Both the position numbers and the translations under genes were made by a program. A DNA stretch of 10,465 nucleotides from an uncultured Acetatifactor sp. (GTDB taxonomy: Bacteria; Bacillota; Clostridia; Lachnospirales; Lachnospiraceae), in the NCBI GenBank assembly GCA_910578215.1, contig CAJTPH010000052.1, forward strand, positions 7,412 through 17,876. The letters are read 5' to 3'. Below, piece after piece: positions 1-6,034 of the stretch (position 1 is the first letter of the stretch; each line of letters begins with the position of its first letter). Under the pieces are notes generated by a model, which was not told where the DNA came from, did no database searches, and saw nothing but the letters and a program-made list of their open reading frames with translations.

Positions 1-1674
1 ATGAAAAGTCTCTATAAAGAGTATTACGAAAACCAGGTTGAATATGCGCAAAAGGCACATGAAGCAAAGCTCGCACTGCTTAAAAAGGAAAAATCGTATC
101 TCAATTCTGTTGCCGGAGCAGCATCTTCCCTGTTAGATAGAGAAATTGATAAAATCAGGGACAATGCCGAAGCACAGGAAAAGCCTTTAAAGAATCAAAT
201 AGATGCATATAATGAGCAGATAGACTTGTTAAATAAAAAGAAAAAGCCATTACAGGATGAATTAGATGCACTGGAAGATAAGGCAAGAGATGAAAATTTG
301 ATTCTTGATCTGCAACAGAAACAATATAATCTGAAAAGACTTGAGAATCAAAGGACGAAGCTGGTATATACAGCCGACCAGGGAATGATTTACACATCCG
401 ATTCCTCTGCAATAAGAGACGCGAAAAAAGATGTGGACAGTGCCAAACAGGAAATCCAGAAGAACGATATCCAAAAACAGATCGATGCTCTGGATGACGA
501 AATTGACAGATACAATGATTTGATCGATCTTGTGAATGACCAAATCGATGCAGTCAACAGTGCCGCCGATGCTCAGATTAATGCGCTGGAAAAAGTAAAG
601 AACAAGTGGCAGGAGGTTATAGACCAACAGGAATATGCCGCAAATATATCCCTTCTCACCGGCGAATTCGGCACGAATGCCATTGAAAAGCTCCTGTCAG
701 GCAATGATGACGATCTGCTTGCACAATGGAAAAACAGCTATGTCAATACCCTTGCAGGATTAGATATGGAGACCCAAGGATATATTGGCAATATGACACA
801 GCAAATTGCGTCTTTATATAATGTTGAATTATCTGTCCTTCAAAGCCAGTTCCAAGGCGTAAAGGATTCTGTTGCGTCATTGGATAATACTATCAGGAAC
901 GAGACAGATACTGCCGCAAGTGCGTTTGACCAGCATACCAACAAACTGACCAATGAAGTGGTTCCCGCTATCCAGGATGCTGCAACAGAAATGGATACAT
1001 TCAATGAGTCCGCTCAAATAGCGGAAAGCAGTATTGAAAAAGCAAACGCGACTCTTTCAGCCTTTTCAGAAACAGCAAACAAGCTGCCGGTGGATGTATT
1101 TAACAGTATGGCACAGTCCGCACAATCACTGAGCGGAGCACTGGATCACATCGCTAACACAGCAATCGGCAGCACTTCGACACAGCTAAAAGATATTCTT
1201 TCTGACGCAAATGGTATTGTTGACACCATAAAGCATGGAAACGCATACGGGGAAGGCGCACCTGGATTAGCCAATGATGAGAAGAATGCCTTAAGGAGTG
1301 CTTATGCAGGTGGGACCGGGAAAGACGCCATCATAACGCCGGATGGCGCTGTATTACGTCCATTACATCCAGGCGACCCTATGTATGATACGATGCAGAA
1401 ATGGAATGCTTACATGGATGGAATCAACCATAATGTAGATAAGGCTGTGCCCAATTCCATGTATGATTATAACAAACGGATGCATGAGATTGTGAATCAG
1501 ATAACAAATAGCAGTATCGTGAATCATACGAGGAATATGCAGCCTGTTACAGTAAATCAGAATGTTACTTTGAATTGTCCTAACCTCACTAATAATTCAG
1601 GGATTGAATATGTGCGGAGGGAATTGGGACATTTAAGTCAGATGGCAACACAGGAACCGTTAAAAGATTATTAA
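1..1674 (+). CDS. Phage tail tape-measure-like protein (possibly 5'-partial)
   Basis: A tail tape measure protein sets the length of the phage tail tube and is threaded through it. The 557 visible residues begin with a long, strongly charged coiled coil (about residues 1-220) rich in repeated Q-I-D-A/D-L units. It contains the segment NQRTKLVYTADQG followed by SAIRDAKKD (about residues 116-140), which I recognise from tape measure proteins of clostridial siphophages. A less charged Ala/Ser/Asn/Thr-rich helical part follows (230-400), then a Gly/Pro-rich part (400-480). The C-terminal tail (about 515-557) has the VTVNQNVTLNCPNL beta-like pattern typical of the end of these proteins. The ATG lies on the first base of the window, so the true start may be further upstream; intact tape measures are usually longer. 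A terminator follows the stop codon. No capsid or other tail gene is visible to confirm the assignment. Confidence 0.72.
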   Translation: MKSLYKEYYENQVEYAQKAHEAKLALLKKEKSYLNSVAGAASSLLDREIDKIRDNAEAQEKPLKNQIDAYNEQIDLLNKKKKPLQDELDALEDKARDENLILDLQQKQYNLKRLENQRTKLVYTADQGMIYTSDSSAIRDAKKDVDSAKQEIQKNDIQKQIDALDDEIDRYNDLIDLVNDQIDAVNSAADAQINALEKVKNKWQEVIDQQEYAANISLLTGEFGTNAIEKLLSGNDDDLLAQWKNSYVNTLAGLDMETQGYIGNMTQQIASLYNVELSVLQSQFQGVKDSVASLDNTIRNETDTAASAFDQHTNKLTNEVVPAIQDAATEMDTFNESAQIAESSIEKANATLSAFSETANKLPVDVFNSMAQSAQSLSGALDHIANTAIGSTSTQLKDILSDANGIVDTIKHGNAYGEGAPGLANDEKNALRSAYAGGTGKDAIITPDGAVLRPLHPGDPMYDTMQKWNAYMDGINHNVDKAVPNSMYDYNKRMHEIVNQITNSSIVNHTRNMQPVTVNQNVTLNCPNLTNNSGIEYVRRELGHLSQMATQEPLKDY

Positions 1675-1690
1675 ATTAAGATATAAATAG

Positions 1691-1720
1691 CCGCACCCTG
1701 GAATACGGGTGCGGTTTATA
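1691..1720 (+). terminator. Intrinsic terminator after the tape-measure gene
   Basis: A perfect 8-bp stem (CCGCACCC at 1691-1698 with GGGTGCGG at 1707-1714) encloses an 8-base loop and is followed by TTTATATATT. The U tract is short and broken by A, so termination may be partial. It lies 17 bases after the tape-measure stop codon and ends 16 bases before the ribosome binding site of the next gene, so it separates the two genes. Confidence 0.6.
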
Positions 1721-1744
1721 TATTATCTTGGAGGAAAGAAAGAT

Positions 1745-2032
1745 ATGGATTTAGGAAAAGAAATTTTAAAAGCAATGCAGATTATGATTAATAGAAAGTT
1801 TAAGAATTATAAGGCAGATCGCACATATGAGTCAGTTATAAAGGATGTAACGAAAAAGGGCTATATAGTTTTGGATAGGACTGGGAGTGAACGTACCGTA
1901 CAGTGTTGTATGCCTAATATACAATTAAGACCGACACAAAGGGTATGGGTAAAAGAACCCATGGGTGACTTGAATAAAATTCATATAGTTGGTTTGATAG
2001 AAAGCACAAGTAATTCCGGCAGAAAAAGGTAA
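1745..2032 (+). CDS. Small phage-type protein of unknown function, 95 aa
   Basis: I do not recognise a named family. The ATG at 1745 is preceded by GGAGGA at 1730-1735, nine bases away; a GTG upstream in frame lies inside the terminator stem and is unlikely. An N-terminal amphipathic, basic helix (residues 1-30, DLGKEILKAMQIMINRKFKN) precedes a short beta-rich domain with KKGYIVLD, ERTVQCCMPN, QRVWVKEPMG and KIHIVGLIE strands (about 45-85). That pattern suggests a small beta-barrel such as an OB-like fold. Proteins with this look occur near tail and baseplate genes in Lachnospiraceae prophages, so a minor tail-associated role is an inference from style and position. The tail is basic and Ser-rich (SNSGRKR). 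It is AT-rich like the preceding tail gene and lies between it and the excisionase/integrase remnant. Confidence 0.6.
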   Translation: MDLGKEILKAMQIMINRKFKNYKADRTYESVIKDVTKKGYIVLDRTGSERTVQCCMPNIQLRPTQRVWVKEPMGDLNKIHIVGLIESTSNSGRKR

Positions 2033-2092
2033 TTTAAAAATGTAACGGATAACAAATGTTGATATATTGTTTTAAAGGGGGCTGAGCATCTA

Positions 2093-2281
2093 TTGAACAA
2101 TACAGATATTAAGGTTCCTGTATGGGAAAAATTAAATTTGACAATGGACGGATATAAATGCATCATGGGGGTGTACAAGCATATTGATATGGAGCGTGTA
2201 AAACGTGAGCTGAACAGGCTAAAACAACGGGCAGGAGCAAAAAAGTTTACACCATACAAAAAAATCCTCACTCCCTCTTGA
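2093..2281 (+). pseudogene. Xis-Int fusion remnant: excisionase N-terminus joined to integrase C-terminus
   Basis: The frame starts at a TTG behind AAAGGGGG (2074-2081, about 11 bases away) and encodes 62 residues. Residues 4-17 (TDIKVPVWEKLNLT) match the opening of Tn916-type excisionases, where 'D-I-P-(V)-W-E-...-L-T-I-E-E-A' normally leads into a winged-helix domain. That domain is absent here. From about residue 24 the sequence (IMGVYKHIDMERVKRELNRL) instead resembles the last part of clostridial tyrosine integrases, where the catalytic tyrosine lies in a 'VY-x-H-(I/V)-D' context; Tyr28 would be that residue. The rest is a basic tail (KQRAGAKKFTPYKK). The simplest reading is an internal deletion from early xis to late int that left an open frame. 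Neither activity can survive. The family resemblances come from memory. The alternative is an unrelated small basic protein. Confidence 0.5.
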
Positions 2282-2306
2282 TTTTCCCGAAAAAATGTAT
2301 TACACT
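2278..2306 (+). promoter_or_regulatory. Candidate sigma-A promoter of ribU
   Basis: TTGATT (2278-2283) and TACACT (2301-2306) are separated by 17 bases and sit about 25 bases before the FMN aptamer, the position expected for the ribU promoter. The -35 box overlaps the TGA stop codon of the integrase remnant (2279-2281), so the prophage scar reaches into the promoter. No better candidate is seen between 2284 and 2330. Confidence 0.5.
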
Positions 2307-2329
2307 ATGGAACGTAAGCAAAATGAAAA

Positions 2330-2445
2330 TTCTTCGGGGCAGGGTGAGATTCCCTACTGGCGGTAAAGTCCGCGACCCGCAGCCTTGGCTGCGGCTGATT
2401 CGGTGAAAATCCGGAACCAACAGTATAGTCTGGATGAGAGAAGAA
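2330..2445 (+). ncRNA. FMN riboswitch aptamer (RFN element)
   Basis: All conserved blocks of the RFN element appear in order: TTCGGGGCAGGGTGAGATTC (2333-2352), the CTGGCGGTAAAGTCCGCGA block, an optional stem CCGCAGCC/GGCTGCGG, GCTGATTCGGTGAAAATCCG, then ACAGTATAGTCTGGATGAGA and GAAG. The closing P1 helix pairs TTCTTC (2330-2335) with GAAGAA (2440-2445). The RNA binds FMN and shuts down the downstream riboflavin gene when FMN is plentiful. It lies in the leader of ribU, the expected target. Confidence 0.95.
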
Positions 2446-2520
2446 AACACGTCTTATTTTGATGCCGGAACGGGGGAGGTATTTCCCCGGGTATTAAAAC
2501 AGGCGGCGATTGAAAGTGCG

Positions 2521-2551
2521 AGCCCCGAATCTTTATGATTCGGGGCTTTTT
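2521..2551 (+). terminator. Riboswitch-controlled intrinsic terminator
   Basis: A perfect 11-bp stem (AGCCCCGAATC at 2521-2531 with GATTCGGGGCT at 2537-2547) has a 5-base loop and a run of five T at 2547-2551. It is the OFF structure of the FMN riboswitch. Its left arm (GCCCCGAA, 2522-2529) is exactly complementary to TTCGGGGC at 2333-2340 in the aptamer's 5' edge, so that strand could serve as an antiterminator partner when FMN is absent. A smaller hairpin (CGGGG 2471-2475 with CCCCG 2485-2489) lies between aptamer and terminator. Confidence 0.85.
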
Positions 2552-2718
2552 GCATCTTCTATCCATCGATTCCCCGCTGTCCGCGGCGGAATTTAGTTCC
2601 CAAGTTCGGCAGATGCGCAGCGTCTGTCGGTCCGGACGGCAGCGAAGAACTTTTCTGTAAATTACAGCCGCCTGCGGATATCAGGAATCCGCAGGGACAG
2701 AAAAGGGAGGAAAAGAAA
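2552..2718 (+). other. Hairpin-rich ribU leader after the riboswitch terminator
   Basis: No gene is seen in these 167 bases between the riboswitch terminator and the ribU start. Two hairpins are clear: CAGATGC/GCGTCTG near 2606-2625 (one G-U pair) and a 9-bp perfect stem CCTGCGGAT (2671-2679) with ATCCGCAGG (2687-2695). The second ends nine bases before the GGGAGG ribosome binding site. There is no U tract, so neither is a terminator. They could affect mRNA stability or ribosome access. Confidence 0.5.
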
Positions 2719-3459
2719 GTGAGTGAGTTATTTAAAAATGTGGCAGACCATGCCATGTTCGTCCTGAGCTTTTTTTTGATCATTGCCGCGTTGTTTTTGG
2801 CGGCGTTGTTTTTGGAGAAGGTGGCGCAGAAGAAAAATGGTTTGCAGGAGCCGGTTTTTAACACCCGAAAGATTGCGATGGTGGGCATGTTTTCCGCAAT
2901 CGCCATGATCCTTATGCTGTTTGAGTTTCCGCTGCCCTTTGCGCCGGGCTTTTATGAGCTGGATTTCAGCGAACTGCCCATTCTGGTCGGTACATTTGCC
3001 TTCGGCCCCACGGCGGGGGTTCTGATGGAGTTTGTCAAGATTCTGCTGAAGCTTTTTATAAAGGGCACAAGCACAGCCTTTGTGGGTGACCTGGCAAACT
3101 TTGTTGTTGGATGCAGCTTTATCCTGCCGGCATCCTTAGTCTATGCTTTCCGCAAAAATAAAAAGAGCGCCATAGCGGCATGTATCACCGGTACTCTCGT
3201 TATGACCGTTTTTGGGACGGCATTTAACGCGGTATACCTGTTGCCTACCTTTGCGGAAATGTTCCACATGCCCATGGATGAGCTTCTTGCCATGGGGGCG
3301 GCGGTGAACCCGCTTATGACGGAGGGCAGTCTTCTGAGCTTTGTGGCGGTGTGCGTTGCACCCATGAATCTGATAAAGGGCGTCAGCGTATCCCTTGTCA
3401 CAATGCTTATTTATAAGCCCTTAAGTCCTATTATCAAGACAGGGCACAGAAACAGGTAA
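2719..3459 (+). CDS. ribU: Riboflavin ECF transporter S component RibU
   Basis: RibU is the membrane substrate-binding (S) subunit of an energy-coupling factor transporter. It captures riboflavin and works with a shared EcfA-EcfA'-EcfT module that is not encoded here. The 246-residue protein is very hydrophobic with about six core membrane helices, and carries the family pattern FAPGFYELDFSELPILVGTF then FGPTAGVLMEFVK (about residues 75-112). An extra N-terminal helix (about 13-32) followed by a basic linker makes it longer than the roughly 190-residue core. The start is GTG at 2719, eight bases after GGGAGG (2705-2710). The FMN riboswitch upstream independently supports riboflavin as the substrate and indicates repression by FMN. 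Terminators follow, so it is probably monocistronic. The family call is firm; the extra helix may be normal for this clade. Confidence 0.92.
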   Translation: MSELFKNVADHAMFVLSFFLIIAALFLAALFLEKVAQKKNGLQEPVFNTRKIAMVGMFSAIAMILMLFEFPLPFAPGFYELDFSELPILVGTFAFGPTAGVLMEFVKILLKLFIKGTSTAFVGDLANFVVGCSFILPASLVYAFRKNKKSAIAACITGTLVMTVFGTAFNAVYLLPTFAEMFHMPMDELLAMGAAVNPLMTEGSLLSFVAVCVAPMNLIKGVSVSLVTMLIYKPLSPIIKTGHRNR

Positions 3460-3490
3460 GCTGTTTTCTCTTTTTCGATTTCTCTTTTCC

Positions 3491-3515
3491 GCAGTCTTTT
3501 TAGACTTGCTTTTTT
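3491..3515 (+). terminator. Possible weak terminator of ribU
   Basis: GCAGTCT (3491-3497) pairs with AGACT-T-GC (3502-3509) with one bulged T, a 4-base T loop, and six T at 3510-3515. The stem is short and imperfect, so efficiency is doubtful. A stronger terminator follows at 3556. Confidence 0.4.
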
Positions 3516-3534
3516 GCAATGTTAGGAGTAAAAT
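3506..3534 (+). promoter_or_regulatory. Candidate promoter ahead of the ycxB-like/tsaE operon
   Basis: TTGCTT (3506-3511) and TAAAAT (3529-3534) are separated by exactly 17 bases. Transcription would start near 3541, before the strong hairpin at 3556-3579, so that hairpin would lie in the leader of this transcript. The -35 box overlaps the weak ribU terminator. This is a sequence match only. Confidence 0.35.
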
Positions 3535-3555
3535 TACAGACAGGGTAACAAGCAT

Positions 3556-3582
3556 AAGCACCTGAGGACTCAGGTGCTTTTA
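3556..3582 (+). terminator. Strong intrinsic terminator between ribU and the ycxB-like gene
   Basis: A perfect 10-bp stem (AAGCACCTGA at 3556-3565 with TCAGGTGCTT at 3570-3579) has a 4-base loop GGAC, and the stem's last two T with two more make TTTT at 3578-3581. It most simply ends ribU transcription. If the promoter at 3506-3534 is real, it would instead act as an attenuator in the leader of the next operon. Confidence 0.7.
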
Positions 3583-3627
3583 AAATCCCCGGGCTGTTTG
3601 CTGTCCGGAGATTATAGGGAGACCGAC

Positions 3628-4104
3628 ATGATAAAATTAACGGTAAAAATAGAGGCGGGCGATTTGTACGATTATATGCTGAGGCATTCTTATAACAGCC
3701 CGGCTGGTATTATCGGCAGCGCTCTTGCGGCGGTGGCGATTCTGTACGCGCTGGCATCGCGGTATTGGATGCTTCTTGTGCTTGGGATCGTGCTGCTGGT
3801 TTATCTGCCGTGGACGCTGTTTATCAGAAGCAGGAAGCAGGTACTGAACAATCCCGGTTTTCAGGAGCCGCTGCAGTATACCTTAAATGACCAGGGGCTG
3901 ACGGTCTCTCAGGGAGAGGAGGAGGCCGTGATGGCATGGGAAGACATGTATAAGGCGGTTTCCACCGGCAGAAGCATCATTCTTTATACCTCCCGGGTCA
4001 GTGCAACCATTTTTCCCAAGAGGCAGCTGGGAGATCAGAAGGCGGCGGTGATCGAGATGATTTCCACCCATATGCCTCCCGCAAAGGTAAAAATCCGCAG
4101 CTGA
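3628..4104 (+). CDS. YcxB-like membrane protein
   Basis: The 158-residue protein resembles the YcxB-like family, bacterial membrane proteins of unknown biochemical function. The N-terminus (KLTVKIEAGDLYDYMLRHSY) is the usual family opening. It is followed by two adjacent membrane helices (about residues 26-43 and 46-65), a basic cytoplasmic stop (RSRKQ), and a soluble C-terminal domain with beta-strand patterns QYTLNDQGLTV, AVMAWEDMYKAV and SIILYTSRVSATIFPKRQL, the last resembling the family's closing motif. The start is ATG at 3628, behind GGGAGA at 3617-3622; an upstream in-frame GTG lies inside the terminator hairpin and is rejected. It is followed after 21 bases by tsaE and is probably the first gene of that operon. 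A role in tRNA modification is not implied; the link may only be positional. Confidence 0.72.
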   Translation: MIKLTVKIEAGDLYDYMLRHSYNSPAGIIGSALAAVAILYALASRYWMLLVLGIVLLVYLPWTLFIRSRKQVLNNPGFQEPLQYTLNDQGLTVSQGEEEAVMAWEDMYKAVSTGRSIILYTSRVSATIFPKRQLGDQKAAVIEMISTHMPPAKVKIRS

Positions 4105-4125
4105 CGCGGGAGGACAGGAGAGCGA

Positions 4126-4626
4126 GTGGATAATATAAGTAATTTAGGCATAAATGAAATTTTGGATAAGATCGATTCGGGCGGCACGGCTGTGACGGAA
4201 TCGCTGCAGCCGGGGCAGACCTTTGAGCTGGGACGTATGCTTGGGCAGATGAGCAGCGCCGGGCAGGTCTATACTCTGATCGGGGACCTGGGCGTGGGTA
4301 AAACCGTTTTTACCCAGGGCTTCGCGGCAGGGCTGGGAATACGGGAGCCTGTGAGCAGTCCCACCTTCACGATACTGCAGGTGTACGAGGAAGGGCGTCT
4401 GCCTTTCTACCATTTCGACGTGTACCGCATCGGTGATGTGGAGGAAATGGACGAGATCGGTTATGAGGACTGTGTCTACGGTGAGGGTGTTTGCCTGATA
4501 GAGTGGGCGGACCTGATAAAGGAAATATTGCCTGAGCGTTATTTTGAGGTTAAAATAGAGAAGGACCTGGAGAGAGGCTTTGACTATCGGAGAATCAGTG
4601 TGACAAAGATGGTTTCACAATCCTGA
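4126..4626 (+). CDS. tsaE: tRNA t6A biosynthesis ATPase TsaE
   Basis: TsaE is the small ATPase that works with TsaB and TsaD in transfer of threonylcarbamoyl to A37 of ANN-reading tRNAs in the cytoplasm. The 166-residue protein has a Walker A motif GDLGVGKT at residues 53-60, a switch-like SSPTFTILQVYE segment (about 77-88), HFDVYRI (about 96-102), and the family stretch EEMDEIGYEDCVYGEGVCLIEWADL (given here by its key parts: acidic DEIGYED and LIEWAD, about 107-130). The N-terminal 25 residues are somewhat longer than the shortest homologues. The start is GTG at 4126 behind AGGAG (4117-4121). It lies 21 bases after the ycxB-like gene and 73 bases before tsaB. The order tsaE-tsaB-rimI is common in Firmicutes and supports the call. 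Confidence 0.95.
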   Translation: MDNISNLGINEILDKIDSGGTAVTESLQPGQTFELGRMLGQMSSAGQVYTLIGDLGVGKTVFTQGFAAGLGIREPVSSPTFTILQVYEEGRLPFYHFDVYRIGDVEEMDEIGYEDCVYGEGVCLIEWADLIKEILPERYFEVKIEKDLERGFDYRRISVTKMVSQS

Positions 4627-4699
4627 TCTGAGCGCCCGGCGGCCGTGGGATTTATCCGGCTGTGGGCGGCGGTTTTATTGAAAGGCGTGGTTGTTAATT

Positions 4700-5398
4700 G
4701 TGAAAATATTGGGTTTGGACAGCTCGGGGCTGGTGGCGGGCGTGGCGGTGGTGGAAGACGACGTGCTGCTTGCCGAATATACGACGAATTATAAAAAAAC
4801 GCATTCGCAGACTCTGCTTCCCATGCTGGACGAGCTGCGCAGAATGATCGAGCTGGAGCTGGATACGTTGGATGCCGTTGCCGTTTCCTCCGGCCCCGGC
4901 TCCTTTACGGGGCTTCGCATCGGTTCGGCTACGGCCAAGGGGCTTGGGCTTGCGCTGGGCAAGCCGCTGGTGGAGGTGCCGACCCTGGAGGGGCTTGCGT
5001 GGAATCTGTGCGGAACGGACAGGCTGGTCTGCCCGCTTATGGATGCCAGGCGAAACCAGGTATATACGGCGGCGTACGAATTTGAGCGCAGGGGAGAGAG
5101 CTTTGCCCTTTTGCCCGTGATAGGGCAGGCGCCCATAGACATTGTGGAAATGCTGGAGAAGCTGAATGCGCTTTCAAGAGAGGTCATTTTCCTGGGAGAC
5201 GGGGTGCCGGTGTATCAAAGCCTGATCAGGGAGCACTGCAGGGCGCCGTATGCTTTTGCGCCGGCGGGAAACAGCCGCCAGAGGGCGGCAAGCGTGGCGT
5301 CGCTGGGCGCCGTATATATGAGGCAGGGAAAGACGGTCTCCGCCGCGGAGCATCAGCCGGAATATCTCCGGAAAAGCCAGGCGGAGCAGGAACGATAA
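4700..5398 (+). CDS. tsaB: tRNA t6A biosynthesis protein TsaB
   Basis: TsaB is the inactive ASKHA-fold partner that dimerises with TsaD and scaffolds the t6A transferase complex. Family marks are the opening KILGLDSSGLVAGVAVVE, the diagnostic SSGPGSFTGLRIG (about residues 64-76), and the VPTLEGLA and PLMDARRNQVYTAAYE segments (about 95-125). The length of 232 residues is normal. The start is uncertain: GTG at 4700 gives the usual M-K-I-L-x-L-D-S beginning, but its nearest Shine-Dalgarno-like bases (AAAGG, 4681-4685) are 14 bases away. A TTG at 4691 is better spaced and would add three residues. It follows tsaE by 73 bases and ends three bases before rimI, so tsaB and rimI are surely cotranscribed. 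Its partner tsaD lies downstream at 8095. Confidence 0.94.
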   Translation: MKILGLDSSGLVAGVAVVEDDVLLAEYTTNYKKTHSQTLLPMLDELRRMIELELDTLDAVAVSSGPGSFTGLRIGSATAKGLGLALGKPLVEVPTLEGLAWNLCGTDRLVCPLMDARRNQVYTAAYEFERRGESFALLPVIGQAPIDIVEMLEKLNALSREVIFLGDGVPVYQSLIREHCRAPYAFAPAGNSRQRAASVASLGAVYMRQGKTVSAAEHQPEYLRKSQAEQER

Positions 5399-5401
5399 TT
5401 A

Positions 5402-5851
5402 ATGAAAACAATGCAGATAAAAATCAGAGAGCTTTGCGGTGAAGACACAGGAGTTCTGGCGGAAATCGAATCGAAATCCTTTTCCATGCCATGGTCAAAG
5501 AAGGATTTTGAAAATTTGCTGAAGCATGAGTATTGCTTTTATCTGGTGGCGCTGGCAGATGACGTGGTTGTCGGCTGCTGCGGTTATACCGAAAGCTTCG
5601 GCGAGGCGTCCATCGACAATGTGGTGGTGGCGGAGCCATACCGGGGGCTGGGTATCGCGCAGAGGATGCTGGGCGAGCTGATCAGGAGGGCGGAGGAGCG
5701 TAACATACATGCTTTTACCCTGGAGGTGAGGGCAGGTAATGCAGCGGCCATCCATGTCTATGAAAAATCAGGCTTTGTTTCCGAGGGAATCCGTCCGAAT
5801 TTTTATGAAAAGCCCACGGAGGATGCCGTGATCATGTGGCTTAGGAAATAA
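5402..5851 (+). CDS. rimI: Ribosomal protein S18-alanine N-acetyltransferase RimI
   Basis: RimI is a GNAT-family enzyme that acetylates the N-terminal alanine of ribosomal protein S18 using acetyl-CoA. The 149-residue length is typical. The sequence shows the RimI opening with a GE-D...L..IE..SF..PWS pattern (about residues 13-32), the acetyl-CoA pyrophosphate loop YRGLGIAQRML (about 80-90, matching R/Q-x-x-G-x-G/A), LEVRAGNAAAIHVYEKSGF (about 107-125) with the general-acid tyrosine, and a final NFYEKPTEDAVIMWL. The start ATG at 5402 is three bases after the tsaB stop, with AGGAA at 5388-5392 inside tsaB as the ribosome binding site; a second ATG three codons on is possible. RimI genes often lie between or beside t6A genes, and the exact substrate of Gram-positive RimI proteins is less well established than in E. 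coli. Confidence 0.92.
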   Translation: MKTMQIKIRELCGEDTGVLAEIESKSFSMPWSKKDFENLLKHEYCFYLVALADDVVVGCCGYTESFGEASIDNVVVAEPYRGLGIAQRMLGELIRRAEERNIHAFTLEVRAGNAAAIHVYEKSGFVSEGIRPNFYEKPTEDAVIMWLRK

Positions 5852-5904
5852 TTAAATTTGATTTTTTTTCGGCAACAATTACCACGCGCATACGGAAATC
5901 TTTT

Positions 5905-5913
5905 TGGTACAAT
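5905..5913 (+). promoter_or_regulatory. Candidate extended -10 promoter for the zinc-ribbon gene
   Basis: TGG followed by TACAAT (TACAAT at 5908-5913) fits an extended -10 element. No good -35 hexamer is seen about 17 bases upstream. A transcript would start near 5920 and have a leader of about 115 bases before the next gene. Confidence 0.3.
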
Positions 5914-6034
5914 GTGAGTAGCACAAAGCAAAGCGTTTTATTTCCGGCTTTGTCGGGGGGCATATTTTGCAGCTTGAGTATACGGCTTTTCTGCAAGCGG
6001 CAGGAGCCAGCACAGTCACGAAAGGGATGAGGAT

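Noticed and set aside
262..627. Hydrophobic minus-strand frame of 121 codons
   Set aside because: Its Ile/Leu/Phe-rich make-up is what antisense of a Lys/Asp/Gln coiled coil gives; there is no start signal.
1..1674. Coiled-coil protein as an SMC/chromosome-partition protein or surface adhesin
   Set aside because: There are no nucleotide-binding motifs, signal peptide or anchor; the internal segment and C-terminal tail fit a tape measure protein better.
4872..5120. Arg/Trp-rich + strand frame inside tsaB
   Set aside because: It overlaps the conserved SGPGSFTGLRIG region of tsaB in another frame and has no ribosome binding site.
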